This document shows, piece by piece, positions 1 to 6,616 of a stretch of DNA of 64,000 nt. Below the pieces are notes generated by a model, which worked only from the letters and a program-made list of their open reading frames with translations, did no database searches and had not been told where the DNA came from. The position numbers were made by a program, and so were the translations under genes. Origin of the DNA: Alphaproteobacteria bacterium (GTDB taxonomy: Bacteria > Pseudomonadota > Alphaproteobacteria > Micropepsales > Micropepsaceae); contig JAFARO010000004.1 of the NCBI GenBank assembly GCA_019245415.1, forward strand, positions 434,001 through 498,000, written 5' to 3'. Numbering within the stretch: position 1 is the stretch's first letter; each line of letters opens with the position of its first letter.

Positions 1-690
1 CCCCTTCGCCAGCGGCTTGAGCACCCCATAAGCCTTGCGATGCGCCGCGATGAGATTCGGCGTCGCGGCATGGCCGTCGCCCGACAGATAGGGCGCGAAG
101 CGTCCGGCCTCGCCGCCTGAGAGCCGCGCGGCCTCGGCGAGCGCGCGCACGCGTTTGCCGCCGCCGCCCGCCACGCCCACCGCCTCGCGCATCATCGTCA
201 CCATGATGGGGACATTGGCTTCATTGATGGTGCAGGCGTAGTCGACGAGATCGCCGAGCGCCTTGCCCGCGCGCTCGCAATAGCGCGCGAAGCGGCCGAC
301 CGAACGCGCATCCTCCCAGCCGCCGTCGCGGGTGAACCACAACGGCGCGGTGAAGTGGTGGAACGTCACCATCGGCACCACGCCCTGCGCCAGGCAGGAT
401 GCGATCATGCGGCGGTAGTGATCGAGCGCGGCCGCGGAGAAGAATCCCTCTTCCGGCTCGATGCGCGCCCATTCGATGGAGAAGCGGTAGACGCCGAAAC
501 CGAGCGCCTTCAGCAGCGCGATGTCGGACGGGTAGCGGTGATAATGGTCGCAGGCGTCGCCGGACGGCTCGGCGAACACCGAGTCCTTCATCATCTCCAT
601 CAGCCACAGATCGCTGGACGTGTTGGCGCCTTCGACCTGATGCGCCGCGGTCGCCGTGCCCCAGAGGAAGCCGTCGGGAAAGCGTCTCAT
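1..690 (-). CDS. GH1 family beta-glucosidase-like glycoside hydrolase, N-terminal part (runs off left edge)
   Basis: The first 230 codons of a glycoside hydrolase family 1 protein; the rest lies outside the window. Residues 8-21 are the GH1 N-terminal signature (FLWGTATAAHQVEG), followed by FSIEWARIEP near residue 70-79. The acid/base motif of the family is TxNEP; here residues 154-159 read TINEAN, so the glutamate (E157) is kept but the proline is alanine. The family hydrolyses beta-glycosides by a retaining mechanism; substrate cannot be told. No signal peptide is seen, so it is probably cytoplasmic. The ATG overlaps the stop of the upstream SDR gene by four bases (ATGA), which implies co-transcription and translational coupling. 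The nucleophile motif is off the edge and cannot be checked. Confidence 0.85.
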   Translation of the reverse strand, partial: MRRFPDGFLWGTATAAHQVEGANTSSDLWLMEMMKDSVFAEPSGDACDHYHRYPSDIALLKALGFGVYRFSIEWARIEPEEGFFSAAALDHYRRMIASCLAQGVVPMVTFHHFTAPLWFTRDGGWEDARSVGRFARYCERAGKALGDLVDYACTINEANVPIMVTMMREAVGVAGGGGKRVRALAEAARLSGGEAGRFAPYLSGDGHAATPNLIAAHRKAYGVLKPLAKG

Positions 691-1481
691 GCGCGCAGGC
701 CTCCGATGGAGAGGCGCAGGCCCCCGTCGCTGAGCAGGGTCTCGCCCGTGATGTTTCGCGACTCCGAGGTCGCCAGGAAGACCACGGATTTCGCGATCTC
801 GTCGCTGTCGGCGACGCGCTGCAGCACCGCGGTCTTCTTGTAATTGTCCTTGACGCGCTCGAAGCCTTCGGCGCCGAAGCGTTCGGTGAACCACGGCGTG
901 GCGACGAGGCCCGGACAAACCGCGTTGACCCGGATCTCCGGCGCCAGCGCGCGCGCCAGCGACAAGGTCATCGTATTGAGCGCGCCTTTCGACGCGGCAT
1001 AGGCGACCGAGGAGCCCAGCCCCTCGATCCCCGCGATGGAAGAGACGTTCACCACCGCGCCGTCGTCGCTCTTGCGCAAGCTCTCGGCGCAGGCGCGGAT
1101 CATCTGGAACGCGCCGATGACGTTGACCGCATAGATGTTGGCGAAATCCTCCGCCGACAGCGCGTCGAGATCGCGGTGGCCGGCGAACTTGGTGGTGCCG
1201 GCATTGTTGACGAGCATGTCGATGCGCCCGAAGGCTTCGCGCGCGGCGGCGGCGAGCTTGCGGCAATCGGCGTCGCTCGCCACATTGCCCTGGACCACGC
1301 AGACGCGCGCGCCCAGCGCTTTCACCGCCGCCGCGACGTCCTCGGCCTCTTTCGCGCTCTTGGAGTAGTTGACCACGACGTCGGCGCCGCGCCGCGCCAG
1401 CGCAAGCGCCACGCTCGCGCCGATGCCCGAGGACGAGCCTGTGACGATTGCCGCCTTGCCTTTGAGGTCCGCCTGTTCCAT
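687..1481 (-). CDS. SDR family NAD(P)-dependent oxidoreductase
   Basis: A 264-residue classical short-chain dehydrogenase. The Rossmann cofactor motif TGSSSGIG is at residues 14-21, NNAG at 92-95, the catalytic serine in VSSIAG near 147-148, and the YxxxK pair at Y161/K165; the PG motif after the active site is also present. Length is typical of the classical subfamily. The family reduces or oxidises carbonyl/hydroxyl groups; the substrate is not predictable. It is the first gene of a two-gene minus-strand operon with the GH1 hydrolase, so a sugar or glycoside-derived alcohol is plausible but inferred. The histidine phosphatase starts divergently about 70 bases away. Confidence 0.9.
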   Translation of the reverse strand: MEQADLKGKAAIVTGSSSGIGASVALALARRGADVVVNYSKSAKEAEDVAAAVKALGARVCVVQGNVASDADCRKLAAAAREAFGRIDMLVNNAGTTKFAGHRDLDALSAEDFANIYAVNVIGAFQMIRACAESLRKSDDGAVVNVSSIAGIEGLGSSVAYAASKGALNTMTLSLARALAPEIRVNAVCPGLVATPWFTERFGAEGFERVKDNYKKTAVLQRVADSDEIAKSVVFLATSESRNITGETLLSDGGLRLSIGGLRA

Positions 1482-1552
1482 GAGCCCTGTCCCGTCCTAA
1501 GGTTAAGCGCAAAGCGTAGCCCTCCCCGCGGGAGCCCGAAAGAGAGCCGGCC

Positions 1553-2116
1553 ATTCCCACGCGCATCATTCTCATCCGCCACGGACAGCCGGCGATCGCG
1601 CTTGCGCCGCGCACCGGCCATCGCGGATTTCGCGCCTATATCGACGCCTATGAGCAGGCGGGCCTCGATCCGACGGACGCCGCCCCAGCCGAGCTGCAGG
1701 ATTTGGTGGCCGAACTGAGCGCGGTGTTCACCAGCGGCAGCGCGCGCGCGCATGAGAGCGCGCGGGCCTTGTCGGCGCAGGCCGAGCTGATCGCCGACCC
1801 GCTGTTCGTGGAGGCGCCGCTCGCCAGCCCGAAGATCCCGCTCTTGCGCATGCGGGTGCCGAAATGGGCGGTGGTCGCGCGCATCCTGTGGCACGTGGGC
1901 TTCCACCCCGAGATCGAGACCTATCGCAAGGCCAAGGCGCGCGCGGCGCGGGCCGCCGACATCCTGATCGCGCGCGCGAAGGAGGACGGCCGCGCGGCGC
2001 TGGTCGCGCACGGCTATTTCAACATGATGATCGGCCGGCAACTGAGAAGCCGCGGTTTCTCCCGCACCGGCAGCCACCGCGCCCGCTACTGGAACGCGGT
2101 GGTGTATGAGAGGTAG
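1553..2116 (+). CDS. Histidine phosphatase family protein (apparent ATT start)
   Basis: A 188-residue member of the histidine phosphatase (phosphoglycerate mutase-like) superfamily. The catalytic RHG motif lies at residues 9-11 of the reading frame and the second histidine at about residue 153 in VAHG. The frame is open from the stop at 1517-1519, but there is no ATG, GTG or TTG before the RHG motif; the next GTG (1703) would delete the active site. ATT at 1553 follows a purine-rich AGAGAG (1541-1546) by six bases and puts RHG eight codons in, so I chose it. A start-region mutation making it a pseudogene is the alternative. A degenerate copy of its C-terminal 32 codons lies at 2611-2721. Confidence 0.7.
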   Translation: MPTRIILIRHGQPAIALAPRTGHRGFRAYIDAYEQAGLDPTDAAPAELQDLVAELSAVFTSGSARAHESARALSAQAELIADPLFVEAPLASPKIPLLRMRVPKWAVVARILWHVGFHPEIETYRKAKARAARAADILIARAKEDGRAALVAHGYFNMMIGRQLRSRGFSRTGSHRARYWNAVVYER

Positions 2117-2119
2117 GGG

Positions 2120-2614
2120 GTGTTCGATGAGGGCCTGCCGATGACGACGCCGGAAACGCAGCTCGCCGGTTACTTCGCGAAGGTCGAGCCGGCCATGGCC
2201 AAGCTCGGCAAGGCGCTGCGCGCGAAGTTGCGGGCCCGGCTGCCGGGTCTCTTCGAGATCGTCTACGTCTACGAGAGACAGAACGCGCTCGTGATCTCCT
2301 ATTCGCCGACCGAGCGCGGCTACGAGGGCGTGTGCTCGATCTCGGTGTATCCGGATTGCGTCAAGCTGGGATTCGGCAGAGGCGCCGAGCTCTCGAGGTC
2401 GGACCCGAACAAGCTGCTGAAGGGTACGGGCAAGACGGTGCGCGCCGTCGAACTCAATTCGGTCGCGGACTTCGACCGTGCGGAGATCGAGGCGCTGATC
2501 GCAGCCGCGGTGAAGCTCGCGGGCCTCCGTCTCGATCCGAACGCCAAGGGCGCGGTGATCGTCAAGGCGGAGGAACAGCAGGCGCGCAAAGCGAAGCCGC
2601 GGCCGCGCGCGTAG
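2120..2614 (+). CDS. DUF1801 domain-containing protein
   Basis: A 164-residue protein of the DUF1801 (YdhG-like) family, recognised from the patterns VYVYERQNALVISYSPTERG, SISVYPDCVKLGF and LLKGTGKTVRAVEL. The biochemical role of the family is unknown. The start is either 2120 or, more like other members, the ATG at 2141 (MTTPETQ). It begins three bases after the histidine phosphatase stop, so the two are probably co-transcribed. The C-terminal 20 residues are a basic K/R/A-rich tail. Its stop codon lies at the left edge of a relic of the preceding phosphatase gene, which suggests this gene was inserted between a phosphatase gene and a second copy of its 3' end. Confidence 0.8.
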   Translation: MFDEGLPMTTPETQLAGYFAKVEPAMAKLGKALRAKLRARLPGLFEIVYVYERQNALVISYSPTERGYEGVCSISVYPDCVKLGFGRGAELSRSDPNKLLKGTGKTVRAVELNSVADFDRAEIEALIAAAVKLAGLRLDPNAKGAVIVKAEEQQARKAKPRPRA

Positions 2615-2721
2615 CCCACGGCCTTTTGAACCTGACAATCGGCCGCGAACGCAAGCACCGCTGCCTCTCCCGCACCGTCAGCCACCGCGCCAAATACTGG
2701 AGCGCGTGGCGTATGCGGGTA
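2611..2721 (+). pseudogene. Degenerate duplicate of the histidine phosphatase C-terminus
   Basis: In the frame starting at 2611, about 32 codons align without gaps to the C-terminus of the phosphatase at 1553-2116: VAHG, IGR, SRT, SHRA and YW are all kept, 19 of 32 positions identical by eye. There is no start codon, no N-terminal half and no stop at the matching place. It is a relic of a phosphatase 3' end lying just downstream of the DUF1801 gene. Confidence 0.7.
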
Positions 2722-2837
2722 AACGAGGCGGCGCCCCCGGGCGGCATCCTCTTGCGCTGTATTTTACACGGTGTCCAACGCATACTGCCCGGAGTATGCT
2801 CGTTTACGGTGTGTGACTTCATCATTCGCGGGGCGGC

Positions 2838-3797
2838 ATGCTCGACTTCGGTTTGGCCATAAAGTTCGTCGCAATTGGCGCCGCCGCCTTGTTCGGAGTA
2901 TTTGCTGCTTTCGGTGATACGCATGAGAATGGCCGTTTGACGCGCATCGGCTACATTGCGATTGTGGGAGTCATCGTCTCATCCGGTATTGCGGCAATTT
3001 CTCAATACTTCGATGCGCGCCAGGAAGCCAGTCAATTGAAGGACGACATCGCTTGGCAACGAATTGCCTTGAACGACATCAAGCGAGGCCTTTTTCAGAT
3101 CCCGGAATGGAATATCACCGTGTACGCCACATACTCTGCAGATTCATCTGATGACTTAAGATCGTTTTCTAAGCAGTTGGACAAAGTCATCGAATCACAT
3201 CCACCGCAATGGAGAGGGCGGACGAACGCGCAAGTACAGGTGGATAGTACGAGCTATATCAGCTATAGCCTCCAAAAAGACGGGGGCGTGGACACCATGT
3301 TCGTGATCCTCAGTCATGAATCACCGCTACTGAGATACGCCGAACAAGAATTGACCTCCTTCCACCTCTACGTGGGAGAAATCGCCAAACTGGAAAGCAC
3401 GAACGGCAGCTGCGATGAAAGGACTGCGGATACCATATTTTATCTGACAACAATTGGCGCCGGCGAGGGAGATTCACATACGGTATACAAGCCCAAGGAT
3501 AGAACAATCGAGGTTGTTGGCTACTATGAGCCAGCACATATTTCCTATGAGTCTCGACTTCTCACATTACAAGACCTCAGAAAAAGGATGCTGCTGTTGG
3601 TTCCCGCCGCACGAATAGGTACTTCGCGTCTTTTGTCAGTGGAAAAACTGGTTCTGGATTTCACGAACAAAAGTGCACCGACCAATTGGGGCCTCAATCA
3701 CGTATATCGAAACCTGCACCTAAGCCCGATATGCAATGAGATATCTGCATCGGCAGAAATCGGCAATCAAGATTTTCCGGTTGTGGGCAGCGATTAA
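2838..3797 (+). CDS. Hypothetical membrane protein with two N-terminal transmembrane segments
   Basis: A 319-residue protein I do not recognise. Residues about 5-25 and 37-58 are hydrophobic helices, followed by a short charged linker (FDARQEASQLKDD) and a soluble, probably globular domain of about 250 residues. Base composition is clearly more AT-rich than its neighbours and codon use includes many A/T-ending codons, which points to recent acquisition. It lies between the phosphatase relic and an arsR-like gene and is not obviously part of an operon. A second AT-richer gene of similar plan (two N-terminal helices plus soluble domain) is at 52132-52860, though I see no clear sequence match. 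Confidence 0.65.
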   Translation: MLDFGLAIKFVAIGAAALFGVFAAFGDTHENGRLTRIGYIAIVGVIVSSGIAAISQYFDARQEASQLKDDIAWQRIALNDIKRGLFQIPEWNITVYATYSADSSDDLRSFSKQLDKVIESHPPQWRGRTNAQVQVDSTSYISYSLQKDGGVDTMFVILSHESPLLRYAEQELTSFHLYVGEIAKLESTNGSCDERTADTIFYLTTIGAGEGDSHTVYKPKDRTIEVVGYYEPAHISYESRLLTLQDLRKRMLLLVPAARIGTSRLLSVEKLVLDFTNKSAPTNWGLNHVYRNLHLSPICNEISASAEIGNQDFPVVGSD

Positions 3798-3899
3798 AGT
3801 TAGGGGCGATGGAGTGGACGAACAGGAGCTCCGATCGCTCATCGAAAGGCTCTTCCATCTGAACGAATTTCTCTTGCATCGCGCTTGCCATCCTGATAC

Positions 3900-3915
3900 T
3901 TAAGCACATGCTTAA
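3900..3915. promoter_or_regulatory. Inverted repeat over the arsR-like start codon (candidate autoregulatory operator)
   Basis: TTAAGCA-CA-TGCTTAA: perfect 7-base arms with a 2-base spacer. The ATG of the ArsR-family gene (3908-3910) is inside it, and a weak -10-like GATACT (3895-3900) abuts it. ArsR repressors bind such dyads at their own promoters, so autoregulation is likely. A nearly leaderless transcript would explain the lack of a ribosome-binding site. Confidence 0.5.
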
Positions 3916-4279
3916 CCATCACCCCCGCTCCCTCGACCCCATTTTCCAGGCCCTGGCCGATCCCACCCGGCGGGGGATGGTGGCGCGGCTGGCGCAGGGG
4001 CCGGCGTCGGTCAGCGAGCTGGCGGAGCCGTTCGACATGTCGCTGCCCGCGATCGTGCAGCATCTGCAGGTGCTGGAGACCAGCGGCCTGGTCGCCTCGG
4101 AGAAAATCGGCCGTGTGCGCACCTGCCGGATCGAGCCGCAGGCGCTGCTCACCGCGCGCGACTGGCTGGAAAGCCAGCGCGCGGCGTGGGAGGCGCGCTT
4201 CGACCGTCTCGACGCCTATCTCGCGCAACTGCAAGCCAAGGAGAAGAAACATGGACGCAAGCGCAAAAGCCGCGCATGA
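3908..4279 (+). CDS. ArsR family winged-helix transcriptional regulator
   Basis: A 123-residue ArsR/SmtB-type regulator. The motif LADPTRRGMVARL near residues 15-29 opens the winged-helix domain, and SVSELAEPFDMSLPAIVQHLQVLETSGLV is the recognition helix-turn-helix, followed by the wing. There is no cysteine pattern for metal binding, so it is not a metal sensor of the classical type. It overlaps the SRPBCC gene by 29 bases; ArsR plus SRPBCC (AHSA1-like) is a common alphaproteobacterial pair. The start codon lies inside a palindrome, which suggests autorepression of this operon. Confidence 0.88.
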   Translation: MLNHHPRSLDPIFQALADPTRRGMVARLAQGPASVSELAEPFDMSLPAIVQHLQVLETSGLVASEKIGRVRTCRIEPQALLTARDWLESQRAAWEARFDRLDAYLAQLQAKEKKHGRKRKSRA

Positions 4280-4739
4280 AATCGTCGTGGACGCGCCGCC
4301 GGGCGAGCCCACCATGACTCTGACGCGCATGTTCGAGGCGCCGCGCGAATTGGTGTGGGACTGCTTCACCAGGGCCGAGCACGTCGCGCGCTGGTGGGGC
4401 CCGCACAAATACACGATCACCGTCGAGGAGTTCGATTGCCGTCCCGGCGGCAAATGGCGCATCAGCCACTGCGATGCCGAGAAGACCGTGACGTTCTACG
4501 GCGAATATCTCGAGATCGAGAAACCGTCGCGCATCGTGCGCACCTTCCGCTTCGCGCAGTTCCCGCCGATCGAGGACACTTTCGAGTTCCATGCCGAGGG
4601 CCCCAGGCGCACGCGGCTCGTCTGCAGGCAGCGCTTTCCCCACGTCGCCGCGCGCGACTGGATGGCGAACACCGGCGTCAAGGAAGGCGGGCAGCAATCG
4701 TTCGAGCGCCTCGATGCGCTGCTGGCGGAGTTGGGGTGA
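4251..4739 (+). CDS. SRPBCC (AHSA1-like) domain protein
   Basis: A 162-residue START/Bet v1-like protein of the AHSA1 family. FEAPRELVWDCFTRAEHVARWWGP near residues 25-48 is the family signature, followed by RPGGKWRI and a C-terminal WMANTGVKEGGQQSFERLDALL helix. These proteins bind hydrophobic ligands in a helix-grip fold; the ligand is unknown. The start ATG at 4251 lies inside the 3' end of the arsR-like gene with AAGGAG just upstream. A second, related SRPBCC gene follows at 4959, separated by a palindromic repeat. Confidence 0.85.
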   Translation: MDASAKAAHEIVVDAPPGEPTMTLTRMFEAPRELVWDCFTRAEHVARWWGPHKYTITVEEFDCRPGGKWRISHCDAEKTVTFYGEYLEIEKPSRIVRTFRFAQFPPIEDTFEFHAEGPRRTRLVCRQRFPHVAARDWMANTGVKEGGQQSFERLDALLAELG

Positions 4740-4779
4740 TCGCGCGGCCACGGCGCGCCGCCCTTCGAGGCTTCGCGCG

Positions 4780-4912
4780 CGTCATGCTGAGGTGCGAGCG
4801 CCCTTGGTCTCGCGTCATCCTGAGGTGCGAGCGTAGCGAGCCTCGAAGGATGACGCTCGCTCAGGGCGGCGGCGAGTCTCGAAGCACGTGCGCGAAGCAC
4901 CTCAGGGTGACG
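4780..4912. repeat. Family A palindromic repeat with a second copy nested inside
   Basis: Outer arms: CGTCATGCTGAGGTGC at 4780 and its mirror GCACCTCAGGGTGACG ending at 4912. A complete inner copy (CGTCATCCTGAGG ... CCTCGAAGGATGACG) occupies 4813-4855. Related copies are at 13446, 14352, 63285 and 63340. It separates the two SRPBCC genes. Confidence 0.75.
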
Positions 4913-4958
4913 GCGCGCTATGCAATTGAATGATTTCCAACACGAGGACAAAAACATC

Positions 4959-5453
4959 ATGACCGCCCCCGTCTTTTCTCTCAGCCGTACTTTCGACGCG
5001 CCACTGGACCTCGTGTGGCTGGCCTATTCGCAGGAGGAGCATCTCGCCAAATGGTGGGGGCCGAAGGGCTTCGACTGGGTGAGCGGCACGCTCGATTTCA
5101 GGCCCGGCGGGCGCTTCCATTACTGCATGCGCGCGCCGAACGGCCAGGAGATGTGGGGCCTGTTCCGCTACCGCGAGATCGTGCCGAAGACGCAGGTGGT
5201 GTTCACCAATTCATTCTCGAACGCCGCCGGCGAGATCGTGCGCGCGCCGTTCGCGGCGAACTTTCCGCGCGAGGTGCTGAACGATGTGCGCTTCTCTCAA
5301 GCGGGCGGCAGGACCACCATCGCGATGACCGGCACGCCGTATGAAGCGAGCGAAGAGGAGCGCGAATTCTTCCGCTCGATGTTCCCCTCGATGAACCAGG
5401 GCTTCAGCGGTACTCTCGACCAGCTCGACGCCTATCTGAAGACCATCGCCTGA
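4959..5453 (+). CDS. SRPBCC domain protein
   Basis: A second AHSA1-like SRPBCC protein, 164 residues from the ATG at 4959, which has CACGAGGA upstream as ribosome-binding site; the more upstream ATG at 4920 lacks one and lies just after the repeat. The family patterns FDAPLDLVWLAYSQEEHLAKWWGP and DFRPGGRFHY are at the start, and the C-terminal helix FPSMNQGFSGTLDQLDAYL is intact. Ligand unknown. It is probably co-transcribed with the PhnB-like gene twelve bases downstream. These ArsR/SRPBCC/VOC/DUF1801/DUF1428 genes often occur together in alphaproteobacteria. Confidence 0.85.
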   Translation: MTAPVFSLSRTFDAPLDLVWLAYSQEEHLAKWWGPKGFDWVSGTLDFRPGGRFHYCMRAPNGQEMWGLFRYREIVPKTQVVFTNSFSNAAGEIVRAPFAANFPREVLNDVRFSQAGGRTTIAMTGTPYEASEEEREFFRSMFPSMNQGFSGTLDQLDAYLKTIA

Positions 5454-5465
5454 AAGGAGCCGCCC

Positions 5466-5876
5466 ATGCACGCCAACACCTATGTGAACTTCAACGGGCA
5501 ATGCGCCGAAGCCTTGCGCTTCTACGAGAAGACAATGGGCGGCAAGATCGAGATGCTGACGACCTTCGCCCAATCGCCGATGGCCGCCCAGATGCCCGAG
5601 GCGATGAAGGACAAGGTCGTCCATGCCCGCATCCGGCTCGGCGACACCATCGTCATGGCCTCCGACGCGCCGCCCGAACGCTACGGCAAGCCGCAAGGGA
5701 TGATGCTGTCGCTCACCGTCGACAGCCCTGCGGATGCGGAACGCATCTTCGCGGCGCTGTCGGACGGCGGCAACGTCACGATGTCGCTGCAGCAGACCTT
5801 CTTCGCCCACCGCTTCGGCATGGTCACCGACCGCTACGGGATACCCTGGATGGTGAACTGCGAAAAGGCGGGGTGA
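5466..5876 (+). CDS. VOC family protein, PhnB-like
   Basis: A 136-residue single-domain member of the vicinal oxygen chelate superfamily, of the PhnB/3-demethylubiquinone-methyltransferase-like subgroup. The opening TYVNFNGQCAEALRFYEKTMGGKIE and the closing FAHRFGMVTDRYGIPWMVNCE are typical. Function within this subgroup is not established; a small-molecule binding or isomerase-like role is inferred from the fold. GGAG precedes the ATG (5466) at good spacing, and the gene follows the SRPBCC gene closely, so they form one transcription unit. Confidence 0.85.
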   Translation: MHANTYVNFNGQCAEALRFYEKTMGGKIEMLTTFAQSPMAAQMPEAMKDKVVHARIRLGDTIVMASDAPPERYGKPQGMMLSLTVDSPADAERIFAALSDGGNVTMSLQQTFFAHRFGMVTDRYGIPWMVNCEKAG

Positions 5877-5890
5877 GTTTGTCCGTTGCT

Positions 5891-6020
5891 CCTCCCCCGT
5901 TCACGGGGGAGGTGCCGACGCCGCACTTCTTGCGGCGGAGGCGGAGGGGGTGCGTCGCGAAGTCCCCCCTCCGTCTCGGCGCCGACGCGCCGATCCACCC
6001 CCCCCGCACGCGGGGGAGGA
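5891..6020. repeat. Family F palindromic repeat
   Basis: CCTCCCCCGTTCACGGGGGAGG hairpin at the left and a matching CGCACGCGGGGGAGG end at the right, with GCGGAGG/CCTCCG inner stems. Other copies: 8114-8226, 9447-9562 and 60211-60340. It fills the gap between the PhnB-like gene and the convergent small membrane-protein gene. Confidence 0.65.
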
Positions 6021-6036
6021 TTGGGTTCATGTGAGA

Positions 6037-6219
6037 TTACCGCCGGACCTTTACCGCGACCGGCTTCAGGCTGCGGTACTCGTGCAGCGCCACGAAGAAG
6101 GTCGCCAGCGCGCCGGCGAAGACGCCGAGCGGCAAGGCATAGGTGACGTCGAGATCGCTGCCGAGCGCGACGATGGCGGTGACGATCATCCCGGTAAGCT
6201 GCGCCACGTTCCTCGGCAT
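6037..6219 (-). CDS. Small hypothetical membrane protein
   Basis: A 60-residue protein with two hydrophobic segments (about residues 5-22 and 28-46) and a basic C-terminus (LKPVAVKVRR). An AGAAGAGG-like sequence directly precedes the ATG. No family is recognised. It stands alone between a family F repeat and the SHOCT-domain gene. Confidence 0.5.
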   Translation of the reverse strand: MPRNVAQLTGMIVTAIVALGSDLDVTYALPLGVFAGALATFFVALHEYRSLKPVAVKVRR

Positions 6220-6309
6220 CCTCTTCTCCCCCGATAAGGGGAGAAGCCTAGGCGCGGGTTCCCGGCCGCCGAAGCAAAGAGTTAAGCAGCGGTTAACGCG
6301 CCGCGCCGC

Positions 6310-6564
6310 TCAGCCGCCAAGGTCCTGTTTCTTCTGGAGATATTCGTCGCGTTGGATCTCGCCATTGGCATAGCGCTCCTCCAGTTTGGCCAGTGCGTCG
6401 GATTTCGCCTTGGGCGGCGGGCCCCAATGGGTCCAGTGGTACGGGTAATAATAGTACCGCCGGCGGAAGACCAGGCTGACGATCAGGATCACGATCAGCA
6501 GCGTGAACAGGCCGTGGAACGGCCAGAAAAACAGGAACGGCCAGAACATCCAAGCGTGCAGCAT
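6310..6564 (-). CDS. Small membrane protein with C-terminal SHOCT domain
   Basis: An 84-residue protein: an aromatic-rich transmembrane helix at about residues 8-30, a basic tyrosine-rich turn (RRRYYYYPYHW), then a C-terminal SHOCT motif (DALAKLEERYANGEIQRDEYLQKKQDL), a short domain frequently found at the C-terminus of small membrane proteins. The ATG at 6564 has GGAGGG upstream; longer readings of the frame upstream are not supported. Role unknown. Confidence 0.75.
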   Translation of the reverse strand: MLHAWMFWPFLFFWPFHGLFTLLIVILIVSLVFRRRYYYYPYHWTHWGPPPKAKSDALAKLEERYANGEIQRDEYLQKKQDLGG

Positions 6565-6616
6565 CGCGCCCTCCGTGACGGCTCGGCCGAGATATGGTGT
6601 CCGTCCCCCGGATGCT

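Noticed and set aside
2332-2862. 176-codon plus-strand frame overlapping the DUF1801 gene
   Set aside because: Most of it is a frame shadow of DUF1801; only its middle part (2611-2721) carries real homology, as a phosphatase relic.
3900-3915. TTAA...TTAA at the arsR-like start as a CtrA box
   Set aside because: The spacing is eight bases, not seven, and the full 7-2-7 dyad fits an ArsR operator better.
4780-4912. Palindromic repeats as a CRISPR array
   Set aside because: Copies are single or nested, scattered over the window, with strong hairpins and no regular spacers or cas genes.
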